Of a stretch of 9,266 bases of DNA, positions 1 through 6,208 are shown in pieces. Below the pieces are notes generated by a model that worked only from the letters and a program-made list of their open reading frames with translations, did no database searches and had not been told where the DNA came from. The stretch is from contig PWFE01000093.1 in NCBI GenBank assembly GCA_003554115.1, forward strand, positions 1 through 9,266, in the 5' to 3' direction. Position numbers and translations under genes: made by a program. Within the stretch, counting starts at the first letter, position 1; every line of letters starts with the position of its first letter. This DNA is from Haloferacaceae archaeon. GTDB lineage: Archaea; Halobacteriota; Halobacteria; Halobacteriales; Haloferacaceae.

Positions 1-421
1 CCGGCAGGAAGACGCCGGCCAAAAGCAGGTTGACGACGGGGCCGGCGATGGCGATATGACCGTGTTCTTCGGGTGTGAGATACCCACGGTGGTGGACTGC
101 ACCGGGTGCGGCGAAAATAAAGCCGAGCAAGGCAGTCATCAGCGCCAAAAACAGCATACTGTAGTCGGCACGGAACTCGGCGATCTGGTCGTAGTGAACG
201 GCGACGACTTTGTGGGCGACCTCATGGAAGAGGAACGCTACGCCTGCAGTGAGCAGGCTGATGACGACCAAAGAGGGCGTTACAATCAGCGCGGTTATGT
301 TGGGTCCGCCGCCAACGAAGAAAATGGCAAACGCCGCACCCAGTGCGAGCCACGCCACCAGCAGGTCGCGCACCTCGTGGTCGCTAAACTCATACCCCGC
401 GATTCGGTAGGCCAGACTCAT
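1..421 (-). CDS. Site-2-protease-like M50 metalloprotease, C-terminal part missing (window edge)
   Basis: This is the N-terminal 140 residues of a membrane-embedded zinc metalloprotease; the rest lies left of the window. The start ATG is the reverse complement of 419-421. Seen: a hydrophobic span at about residues 21-38, another at 43-65 leading straight into HEVAH (66-70), the HExxH zinc motif of the M50 family, then a span at 88-106 and the block GHIAIAGP followed by VVNLLLA (121-135), which matches the conserved AGPxxN segment of site-2 proteases. The third zinc ligand, usually an Asp in a later transmembrane segment, would be outside the window. Such enzymes cut membrane-anchored substrates within or next to the bilayer; the substrate here is unknown. 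The gene overlaps the end of the TraB-family gene by ATGA, so the two are very likely cotranscribed and translationally coupled. Confidence 0.88.
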   Translation of the reverse strand, partial: MSLAYRIAGYEFSDHEVRDLLVAWLALGAAFAIFFVGGGPNITALIVTPSLVVISLLTAGVAFLFHEVAHKVVAVHYDQIAEFRADYSMLFLALMTALLGFIFAAPGAVHHRGYLTPEEHGHIAIAGPVVNLLLAGVFLP

Positions 422-2118
422 GTCACGGTCCCCCAGATGAGTTCGGCGCTGTTACGCGCACCTTCGATCATGAGTTGTGAGATGCCATCGACGCCACCTA
501 GCTCCGCGCCAAACTGCGGGAGAATGTAGCTCACAAACAGGATACTGGCGATAATGCTGCCGATGTTAGTGAGTGCGACAATCATGATGAGTTTGAACAT
601 CGGCACCTCGAACATCTCGGAGACGATTTCGCCGAGTGGTTTGGTCTCATCCGACAGCAGTCCGTTGAGTTTCGAAATGTCGCCGATATTGACAGACAGA
701 TGCCGTAACTCGGCGTAGCCTGCGAACCAGCCCGGAGCGAGTGCCGGATTGATCGACGTCATCCAGGCGACCGCTCCGCCGACGCCAGCCGACGACCAAC
801 GCGCACCCGCGAGCTTAGCGAAGCCAGCAGCGAAAACAGCGTTGATCAGGAACCACGCGCCGAACAGCCGGAGCAGGAAGCCGTCTTGGACGCCAGCCAT
901 CGCCAGCAGCACAAAGAACGTAATGAAGGCGACCGAGAGCACGATGCCAATAATTTTTCCCCACGGCAGTCGACTCCCTTTTTCCTCGCCGACAAGCGAG
1001 TCCATCGGTGGCAGGGTCTCGGGGTTGGCGAGATAGCCCTCGATACCTTGGCGATGACCCGCCCCAACGACCGCTAACACGTTGTAGCCTGCCTTTCGGA
1101 GCCCCACAAGCTGGTGGGCGATGTAAGCGTCGCGTTCATCAATCAGTGCCTCTGCGCCACCGGGGCTGAACTGCCGGAACTCCTCCATCATCACGGTCAC
1201 AACATCAGCGTCGGTCAACTCGTCGACATCCAACTCATCGATACCGCCGGCTTCAGGCTCAGTCGGTCCGCGGAGGCCGATCAACGCCGCCGCGAGAAGG
1301 CCGAACACCAGCCCACCGGTGAGTCCCAGTGCGAGACTCCCGATCAGCGTGATGCTAAAGCCGCCGAGATAGCCGACGAGCAGGCCATCTGCGATACCCA
1401 GCATGCCGCCACCAACCACGCCGACAGTGAGGCCACTGCCGAGCGTGGCTGCCAGTCGGGTATCGCCGTCAACCACCAAGCCAGCAAGCTGTTCGACGAT
1501 CAGCGCAGTCGCCAGCCCGAGAATTGCCGCGCTGGCTGCTCGGAGGTACACCGTCTCGGTTATGCCGACACTACCGCCAAAGAGCGCGAGTGCGGGGCCG
1601 GCCAGTAGACCGACAATAAGGCCGACCATAATTCCGACCACTCGGCTGTCGGTCACACCAAAGGCGAGGCCGCCAACCATCTGTAGCTTTTCTGTGATCG
1701 TCATCCGCGCCCAAAAGCGTTGGATCGTCTGTTGGATATCCCGGTCGACGAGCGCGACGCCATGGCCGTGTTGTTCGGCGGTGTCGATTGCAGCCATCAT
1801 ATCCGCGCCGGGTTCGACATCGAACTGGTCGCCCATCCGTGTTTGGACGTACGACAGCATCCAGTAGGCCAAGAACTGAAACACCGTATTACCCTGCAAA
1901 AGATCGCTGGCGTCGAGATCATCGGGTTCTTCGCCCTGCATTTGGCGGTATCGCCCCTCATCAAGTTCAACCGCGACGATGTCGGGTTGCTCCTCGGTTA
2001 TCCGGCGTTCGACCTCCTCGACGCTGGCTTCCGAGACGTGGGCAGTCCCGACAACGCTCACCCGCCCCTCGCCGCTGGGTTCGACCGGCGGTGCTGGGCG
2101 GTCCGCTGGTTCGCTCAT
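418..2118 (-). CDS. TraB/PrgY-family multi-span membrane protein
   Basis: A 566-residue member of the TraB/PrgY/GumN family, named after enterococcal pheromone-shutdown proteins and thought to be membrane-associated with a metalloprotease-like fold. Seen: first GxxH motif GTAH (24-27), VELDEGRY (50-57), VDRD (124-127), the segment DERDAYIA (327-334), and a second GxxH, GAGH (352-355). Between the two halves sits a Gly/Ala/Leu-rich hydrophobic block (about 147-282) that looks like four or five membrane spans. A C-terminal membrane part follows, with likely spans near 387-410, 413-438 and 508-534. Simple family members carry spans only after the TraB core, so the internal block is notable. The ATG at 2118 lies about 28 bases after an AT-rich box, and the stop overlaps the M50 protease start. 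The biochemical role in archaea is not established; a partnership with the M50 protease is inference. Confidence 0.88.
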   Translation of the reverse strand: MSEPADRPAPPVEPSGEGRVSVVGTAHVSEASVEEVERRITEEQPDIVAVELDEGRYRQMQGEEPDDLDASDLLQGNTVFQFLAYWMLSYVQTRMGDQFDVEPGADMMAAIDTAEQHGHGVALVDRDIQQTIQRFWARMTITEKLQMVGGLAFGVTDSRVVGIMVGLIVGLLAGPALALFGGSVGITETVYLRAASAAILGLATALIVEQLAGLVVDGDTRLAATLGSGLTVGVVGGGMLGIADGLLVGYLGGFSITLIGSLALGLTGGLVFGLLAAALIGLRGPTEPEAGGIDELDVDELTDADVVTVMMEEFRQFSPGGAEALIDERDAYIAHQLVGLRKAGYNVLAVVGAGHRQGIEGYLANPETLPPMDSLVGEEKGSRLPWGKIIGIVLSVAFITFFVLLAMAGVQDGFLLRLFGAWFLINAVFAAGFAKLAGARWSSAGVGGAVAWMTSINPALAPGWFAGYAELRHLSVNIGDISKLNGLLSDETKPLGEIVSEMFEVPMFKLIMIVALTNIGSIIASILFVSYILPQFGAELGGVDGISQLMIEGARNSAELIWGTVT

Positions 2119-2142
2119 TGGCCGCCTTAGAGGGCCATCCCG

Positions 2143-2150
2143 TTTACCAG
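2143..2150 (-). promoter_or_regulatory. Putative TATA box for the TraB-family gene
   Basis: Read on the minus strand, TGGTAAAC is centred about 28 bases before the ATG at 2118. This is the spacing expected for a leaderless or nearly leaderless haloarchaeal transcript. The box is only moderately AT-rich. Confidence 0.4.
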
Positions 2151-2260
2151 TATCGGAGTCTGCATCTCCAAGTTGCCTGTTCGTGGTCGACCGAAAGCCG
2201 GAGATCTCGCAGGGAAGTCTACTCTCGTTGGACGAATACTGTCCGTCGACCGCGGGAACA

Positions 2261-2270
2261 GTTATTCATA
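2261..2270 (+). promoter_or_regulatory. Putative TATA box for the DUF151 nuclease gene
   Basis: GTTATTCATA is an AT-rich island in GC-rich surroundings, centred about 27 bases before the ATG at 2292. It fits a leaderless start at that ATG and argues against any longer upstream start. The 173 bases between this gene and the TraB gene hold the two divergent promoters and nothing else I recognise. Confidence 0.6.
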
Positions 2271-2291
2271 GCCGCCTCCCCAAGACAGTGT

Positions 2292-2789
2292 ATGGCACAC
2301 TCCGCGGCAGTTACGGGGATCGGTATGGGCGTTGGACCGGAGGGCGAAAACGTCCCGGCGGTCATCCTCACAGCACGCGATGAGTATCTCCCGATTTTTA
2401 TCACTGCAGACCAAGCCCAATCGATCCGGCTTGCACTCTCCGGCGAAGCGTTCGAACGGCCGCTCACACACGACCTGCTGGTTGAGATGGTCACAGAGTT
2501 CGGTGGCGCAGTCGACGGTGTGCGGATCGACGATCTCGCCGACGGGACGTTTTATGCAAAAATTGACGCCGAGCGGTACGACAACGGCGAACCCGAGTCG
2601 TTCGCCTTCGATGCACGACCCAGCGACGCCATCGCACTGGCGGTTCGTGTCGAGTGCCCAATCGAGGTCTCGGACGGTATTCTCGATGCGGCCGGCCGGT
2701 CGCCCGATGAGGTCGATATTGGGCCCGCAAAACGCGATGACGACACACTGGGCTCTGAGGATCCGTTCTCCGAAGGGTTTGACGAGTAA
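2292..2789 (+). CDS. Bifunctional nuclease family (DUF151/BFN) protein
   Basis: A 165-residue protein whose central part matches the DUF151 family, for which RNase and DNase activity has been reported in plant members; archaeal substrates are unknown. Seen: an N-terminal strand with GIGMGV (9-14), VILTARDEYLPIFI (24-37), RPLTHDLL (56-63), TFYAKI (86-91) and the signature RPSDAIALAVR (109-119), followed by an acidic tail rich in Asp and Glu (from about 148). The length fits the family (roughly 130-170 residues). The same frame is open far upstream into the region antisense to TraB, but the start at 2292 is chosen because the TATA-like box lies 27 bases before it and because homology begins at once after this Met. 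It converges on htrA with a 21-base gap. No signal peptide or membrane span, so probably cytoplasmic. Confidence 0.9.
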   Translation: MAHSAAVTGIGMGVGPEGENVPAVILTARDEYLPIFITADQAQSIRLALSGEAFERPLTHDLLVEMVTEFGGAVDGVRIDDLADGTFYAKIDAERYDNGEPESFAFDARPSDAIALAVRVECPIEVSDGILDAAGRSPDEVDIGPAKRDDDTLGSEDPFSEGFDE

Positions 2790-2810
2790 CTGCTGGCTTC
2801 CGTCCGCGGG

Positions 2811-3932
2811 TTATCGTGAACCGAGTGTTACCTCAACGGTCTGTTCGTCGCCGTCTCGAATGATTCCTACCGAAACCGTCTCACCCGGAGCGGTTTCGAG
2901 TGCGAGAATACTTGCTAAGGTGTCCGAACTGTCGACCGGCTCGCCGGCGAGGTCGACGATTACGTCCCCGCCGGTTGGAATTTCAGGTTCTTCAGGCGGC
3001 TCGGGTGGTTCCTCTGGGGGCTCCTCCGGCGGCTCTTCGGGTGGCTCCGTTGGCCTATCTTCCTCTGGGTCGAATTCCGGGAGTTCCTCGGCATCATCTG
3101 GCGAGATACTCGGTTCCAGCACACCATCGGCTGGCCCATCGGGGTCGACTTCGATAACAAGCAAGCCACCGGGTTCCGAAAGCTCGGCCGCATCAGCCAG
3201 CGCTGGGTCGACCTCTTGCATCGTAATCCCCAGTTTAGCGTGCTCGTAGCTGCCGTGTTCGTTGAGTTCTGGGACGACTCGTTGGGCCAGTGCTGCCGAG
3301 ATGGCAAAGCCGACTGTTTCGCCCTGATTGGCAAACACCACCCCGACAACCTGCCCCTGCGTGTCGACGACTGGTCCTCCGCTGTTGCCGGGATTCAGTG
3401 CAATGTCTGTCTGGATCGTATCAGGGATGAGATACGGGCCGGGGCCCGGAACCGACCGGTTGCGACCACTGATAATACCTTGTGTGAGCGAATCCGAGAG
3501 ATCGAACGGCGAGCCGATTGCGACGACCTCCTCGCCGACCGGTGGGGCTTGGTCGACGAACGACAGCGAATCTGGCATGTCGACGTCCTCGTCGACCGTG
3601 AGCACGGCTAGATCGCTGTGCGGATCGCTGCCGGCGACAGTGACCTCGGCCCACTGTCGGTCGGAAAACTGGACTGTCACATCCGGCCCGACGTCGACGA
3701 CGTGATGGTTAGTCACGATATACTCTTCAACCACGAATCCGGAGCCTTGTCCCACCTGTCTGTTCCCATCGCTTACGTGGACGTCGACAACCGAATCGAC
3801 GGCCTGTCGATACATCTGCGTATACACCGAATCAGCCTGCTGTCGACCGCTGTCGGTCGGAGCCACACAGCCAGCAAGACCACTGATTCCGACGCCGAGG
3901 CCTGCAAGCACCGTACGTCGCGTCCGTTTCAT
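2811..3932 (-). CDS. HtrA/DegP-type serine protease, Tat-exported lipoprotein
   Basis: A 373-residue secreted, lipid-anchored serine protease. Seen: a twin-arginine signal (R5-R6 followed by a hydrophobic stretch) ending in the lipobox LAGC with the lipidated Cys at 22. The trypsin-like domain (about 35-225) has a complete catalytic triad: His77 in TNHHVV, Asp107 in SDLAVL, Ser184 in GNSGGP. A PDZ-like region (about 232-373) follows, with the typical GDVIVDLAGEPV strand at 322-333. A Pro-Glu repeat (294-319) interrupts this PDZ region. HtrA proteases degrade or refold damaged exported proteins; here the enzyme would act on the outer face of the cell membrane. Haloarchaea often send folded lipoproteins through Tat, which fits. 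It is transcribed alone, divergent from the next gene, and converges on the DUF151 gene. The degradative role is inferred from the family. Confidence 0.93.
   Translation of the reverse strand: MKRTRRTVLAGLGVGISGLAGCVAPTDSGRQQADSVYTQMYRQAVDSVVDVHVSDGNRQVGQGSGFVVEEYIVTNHHVVDVGPDVTVQFSDRQWAEVTVAGSDPHSDLAVLTVDEDVDMPDSLSFVDQAPPVGEEVVAIGSPFDLSDSLTQGIISGRNRSVPGPGPYLIPDTIQTDIALNPGNSGGPVVDTQGQVVGVVFANQGETVGFAISAALAQRVVPELNEHGSYEHAKLGITMQEVDPALADAAELSEPGGLLVIEVDPDGPADGVLEPSISPDDAEELPEFDPEEDRPTEPPEEPPEEPPEEPPEPPEEPEIPTGGDVIVDLAGEPVDSSDTLASILALETAPGETVSVGIIRDGDEQTVEVTLGSR
2976..3053 (-). repeat. Pro-Glu repeat tract (PPEE units) inside htrA
   Basis: About 26 codons (residues 294-319) encode tandem Pro-Pro-Glu-Glu units with small deviations. 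At DNA level the plus strand shows repeated GGC-GGC/T-TC-type triplets. It lies within the PDZ region, between the strand ending near residue 272 and the conserved GDVIV strand at 322-326, preceded by an acidic linker (278-293). A near-exact tandem repeat like this can change length by slippage. Confidence 0.8.
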
Positions 3933-3952
3933 AACTACTGTCGGTGCTCCGA

Positions 3953-3960
3953 CCGTAAAA
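3953..3960 (-). promoter_or_regulatory. Putative TATA box for htrA
   Basis: On the minus strand TTTTACGG is centred about 25 bases before the ATG at 3932, consistent with a leaderless transcript. Confidence 0.5.
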
Positions 3961-3990
3961 CCGTGTGTGATAGCCGGCCGACCCAGCCAT

Positions 3991-3998
3991 GTTTATTC
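3991..3998 (+). promoter_or_regulatory. Putative TATA box for the gene at 4021
   Basis: GTTTATTC is centred 26-27 bases before the ATG at 4021. It supports that start over the in-frame upstream ATG at 3967, which would lie before the box. The 88 bases between htrA and this gene hold the two back-to-back promoters. Confidence 0.6.
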
Positions 3999-4020
3999 GT
4001 TTCGTGGTTCTACAGGGTGT

Positions 4021-4479
4021 ATGAGCCTCCAGGTCGACCCACCTGAGCCACCCGAGTTGAACGAGATCGACCCCAACGAGTACGACGACGCAGACATCGT
4101 CGGCGAGACTGATTACAAACGCGCAGAACTGGAGGCGTTTCTCCACGACGGTGCGTGGAACGAGGCGTTCGGCCAGTGGGCCCGTGAGAGCGATATGGAC
4201 GAAGACGTCTTCGAGATCGTCGTCGACCTGAACTTAGTCGAGCGGTTCGATTTCTTTTGGGACTCGTTTGCCGAACGCGTCGGCTACCACGCCCCGGGAA
4301 TTCCAGCAGACTGGAAGGAACGCGACATTCACTCCGGACTGGATTCGTGGGGAACCGTCTCGTCGATTAATGCTGGACTAACTGAACTCGGACAGGTTGT
4401 CTGTGACGTCCTGAAAGACGACTACATCGACTGGGAAACGGAGTACGAACCCCCTGAGGACCTCCCGGAGTTCGATTAA
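4021..4479 (+). CDS. Acidic protein of unknown function
   Basis: A 152-residue soluble, very acidic protein that I do not recognise as a named family. Seen: a Pro/Glu/Asp-rich N-terminus (1-30), a predicted helical section with many acidic and aromatic residues (about 31-85), a middle segment with YHAPGIPADW (89-98) and a Ser/Thr-rich SGLDSWGTVSSINAGL (104-119), then a helix GQVVCDVLKDDY and an acidic, Pro-rich tail. No signal peptide, membrane span or cysteine cluster. The longer reading from 3967 adds 18 residues encoded across the promoter and is rejected. It reads toward cobT with a 43-base gap containing cobT's own promoter-like box, so the two may be transcribed separately. Probably a conserved haloarchaeal protein, judged only from its codon use and composition. 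Confidence 0.75.
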   Translation: MSLQVDPPEPPELNEIDPNEYDDADIVGETDYKRAELEAFLHDGAWNEAFGQWARESDMDEDVFEIVVDLNLVERFDFFWDSFAERVGYHAPGIPADWKERDIHSGLDSWGTVSSINAGLTELGQVVCDVLKDDYIDWETEYEPPEDLPEFD

Positions 4480-4490
4480 GGAATGGGCGT

Positions 4491-4500
4491 CTTTTAGTAG
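4491..4500 (+). promoter_or_regulatory. Putative TATA box for cobT, overlapping a T-run after the preceding gene
   Basis: CTTTTAGTAG is centred about 28 bases before the ATG at 4523, as for a leaderless transcript. The TTTT also lies 12 bases after the preceding stop and could serve as its transcription stop. The box runs into an imperfect palindrome (4494-4511). Confidence 0.5.
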
Positions 4501-4522
4501 TCGACGGCTAACCGGTTCGTAC

Positions 4523-5575
4523 ATGAGTAGCTCCGACCAGCCGCCGCCTCACGAGGTGACGATTCCGCCGCTGGACAACGACGCCCGGCAGGCAGTACGC
4601 GACAGGCAGCTGCAGTTGACGAAACCACCGGGTAGCCTCGGTCGGTTGGAGACGATGGCTGGCGACCTCGCTGCGATGCAATCAACCTCTCGGCCGACAG
4701 TAGATCCGGCGGTCGTGGTGACGATGGCCGCTGATCACGGTGTCGCAGCCGAGGGTGTCAGTGCGTACCCTCAGTCGATTACTGCGGCGATGGTCGCCAA
4801 CCTAGCCGACCGCGGTGCGGCAGTTAACGCGCTGTGTGAGGCCAACGAAATCGAGAATATCGTCGTCGACATGGGAGTCGCCGGCGATATCCCAGCCGAT
4901 GTTTTGGGGTACCGAGTCGACAAGGGAACAGCGAATATGGTACAGGGGCCGGCGATGACACCTCAGCAGGCACTCGATGCAATCAGCGCCGGTCAGTCAG
5001 TGCTCGCAGACGTGGCTCCCGAAGCGCGGGTTGTCGGTCTCGGCGAGATGGGAATCGCGAACACCACTGCCAGTGCGGCGATTACTGCACTCCTTACTGA
5101 CAGTCCAGTCGAAGCAGTCACCGGCCACGGAACCGGCATCGATGTGGAAACGAGAGCCCAAAAGGTCGACGTAATCGAACAGGCCATCGAGACGAACAAT
5201 CCAGACCCCAGCGATCCGATCTCGGTGCTTCGGTCGGTTGGCGGCTTCGAAATCGCCGGGCTCGTCGGGCTCACACTGTCGGCTGCCAGCCAGCGAGTTC
5301 CGGTGGTCGTCGACGGCTTCATCGCGGGAGCTGCCGCGTTAGTCGCGGCCGAACTCAACCCACGGGTGACCGATTACCTGCTTGCTTCCCACGACTCAGT
5401 CGAACCGGGGCATGCTGCCCAACTGGATGCGCTGGGGTTGGAACCCTGTTTCGACTACGGGATGCGACTCGGAGAGGGCACCGGCGCGGCGCTCGCTATC
5501 GGCGTTTATCGGGCGGCCTGCACAGCACACAACGAGATGTCGACGTTTGCCGAAGCAGGCCTCGAAACCGAGTAG
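4523..5575 (+). CDS. cobT: Nicotinate-nucleotide:dimethylbenzimidazole phosphoribosyltransferase, bacterial type
   Basis: CobT transfers phosphoribose from nicotinate mononucleotide to the lower-ligand base (such as dimethylbenzimidazole), giving the alpha-ribotide used in the nucleotide loop of cobalamin. At 350 residues it is the normal length of the bacterial enzyme. Seen: LTKPPGSLGRLE (32-43), MAADHGVAAEGVSAYPQ (68-84), GEMGIANTT (174-182), GHGTGID (201-207), GGFEIAGLVG (240-249), SHDSVEPGH (289-297) and MRLGEGTGAAL (314-324). Glu318 aligns with the catalytic base of Salmonella CobT (Glu317) and Glu175 with its Glu174, so it should be active. No other cobamide gene is in the window. Many archaea use a different, distantly related CobT family (UPF0284), so this version may have come from bacteria by transfer, though its base composition looks like its neighbours. 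It converges on the USP gene. Confidence 0.94.
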   Translation: MSSSDQPPPHEVTIPPLDNDARQAVRDRQLQLTKPPGSLGRLETMAGDLAAMQSTSRPTVDPAVVVTMAADHGVAAEGVSAYPQSITAAMVANLADRGAAVNALCEANEIENIVVDMGVAGDIPADVLGYRVDKGTANMVQGPAMTPQQALDAISAGQSVLADVAPEARVVGLGEMGIANTTASAAITALLTDSPVEAVTGHGTGIDVETRAQKVDVIEQAIETNNPDPSDPISVLRSVGGFEIAGLVGLTLSAASQRVPVVVDGFIAGAAALVAAELNPRVTDYLLASHDSVEPGHAAQLDALGLEPCFDYGMRLGEGTGAALAIGVYRAACTAHNEMSTFAEAGLETE

Positions 5576-5587
5576 TCAGTGACTACT
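5571..5587. repeat. Perfect 8-base inverted repeat across the cobT stop codon
   Basis: AGTAGTCA and TGACTACT flank a single central G; the TAG stop of cobT (5573-5575) lies in the left arm. It sits in the 27-base gap between convergent cobT and the USP gene. A one-base loop is too tight for an RNA hairpin with full pairing, so a protein-binding site or chance are as likely as a terminator. Confidence 0.45.
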
Positions 5588-5602
5588 TAGGACGGACAAG
5601 AG

Positions 5603-6037
5603 TTAGTCGATGACTTCGGCCGGAATGACGATCAGTGGTTGTTCGACGTTTCTGGCGAGTTTCCCGACGATGTTCTCCGAAAGCAGCCTGCGCCAGATGG
5701 ATTTCTTGCGAGGGGTGAGAATAATCGCATCCGCAGCGTGCTCGGTTGCGGCATCGATAATCGTCTTGCTCACGTCGGTGCCGTACCACACCTCGCCGGT
5801 GACGGGGATGTCGACAGCCTCGAAACAGACGGTCGCTCGCTCGAAAACCCGCTGGGCTCGGCGTTGGGTTTCGTCGATGTCGACCTCGCGTTTGGGTTTT
5901 CTGACGATGTGGATCACGAACACTCGGCAGTCTTTACCGACGAGGTACGGGGCAACGGCCTCGCAGGTGTTGGTAGCGTCTTCCTCGGTGGAAATCGGCA
6001 ACAGCACGTTGACCTCGACGAATGAGCGTGGTTTCAT
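5603..6037 (-). CDS. Universal stress protein (UspA) family, degenerate nucleotide loop
   Basis: A 144-residue single-domain UspA-fold protein. Seen: the first strand VEVNVLLPIS (7-16), an amphipathic helix with TNTCEAVAPYL (22-32), strand CRVFVIHIV (37-45), VTGEVWYGTDVSKTIIDAA (79-97), strand ADAIILTP (102-109), a basic loop RKKSIWRRLLS (110-120) and the final strand PLIVIPA (134-140). ATP-binding USPs carry a Gly-x2-Gly-x9-Gly-Ser/Thr motif after the fourth strand. Here that place reads PRKKSIWRRLLSENIVG and lacks the glycines, so nucleotide binding in the usual way is doubtful; the Arg/Lys loop is unusual for an acidic haloarchaeal protein. The ATG at 6037 is preferred to an in-frame TTG at 6058 because homology starts directly after it. 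Role unknown; USPs generally act in stress responses or as adaptors. Confidence 0.87.
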   Translation of the reverse strand: MKPRSFVEVNVLLPISTEEDATNTCEAVAPYLVGKDCRVFVIHIVRKPKREVDIDETQRRAQRVFERATVCFEAVDIPVTGEVWYGTDVSKTIIDAATEHAADAIILTPRKKSIWRRLLSENIVGKLARNVEQPLIVIPAEVID

Positions 6038-6085
6038 GAGTCCGAAAGCAACCGTCAATGACGATGTCGCTATCTACGTGAAGTC

Positions 6086-6093
6086 GGCCTAAA
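6086..6093 (-). promoter_or_regulatory. Possible TATA box for the USP gene
   Basis: On the minus strand CTTTAGGC lies about 50 bases before the ATG at 6037, so a transcript would carry a leader of roughly 25 bases, unlike the leaderless neighbours. No clear Shine-Dalgarno sequence precedes the ATG. Weak assignment. Confidence 0.3.
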
Positions 6094-6107
6094 GTGTGTG
6101 TGTACAC
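6094..6107. repeat. GT dinucleotide run ending in the palindrome GTGTACAC
   Basis: Five GT units (6094-6103) run into the palindrome GTGTACAC (6100-6107), in the 171-base region between the divergent USP and ThuA-like genes. It could be an operator or just a short microsatellite. The rest of this region (6108-6208) shows no strong promoter motif. Confidence 0.35.
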
Positions 6108-6208
6108 CGTGAGTGACAGTCGTTTCTTGATACCGTTCGCCCACCTGCGCCGAAACGTACTCTGCCGTCGACACACCCACTCTTGGATGTCGAGACCGTT
6201 GGTGAAGT

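Noticed and set aside
1788..2789. A 333-residue plus-strand reading that joins an Arg/Pro-rich stretch to the DUF151 protein
   Set aside because: Its first half is the complement of the TraB gene and has no recognisable domain; the TATA-like box at 2261-2270 and the DUF151 homology place the start at 2292.
2332..3249. A 305-residue plus-strand frame with a Ser-Gly repeat
   Set aside because: It overlaps the DUF151 gene in another frame and is antisense to htrA; the Ser-Gly repeat is the complement of the Pro-Glu repeat.
3967..4479. A start at 3967 for the acidic protein
   Set aside because: The TATA-like box at 3991-3998 would lie inside the coding region; the ATG at 4021 has ideal spacing.
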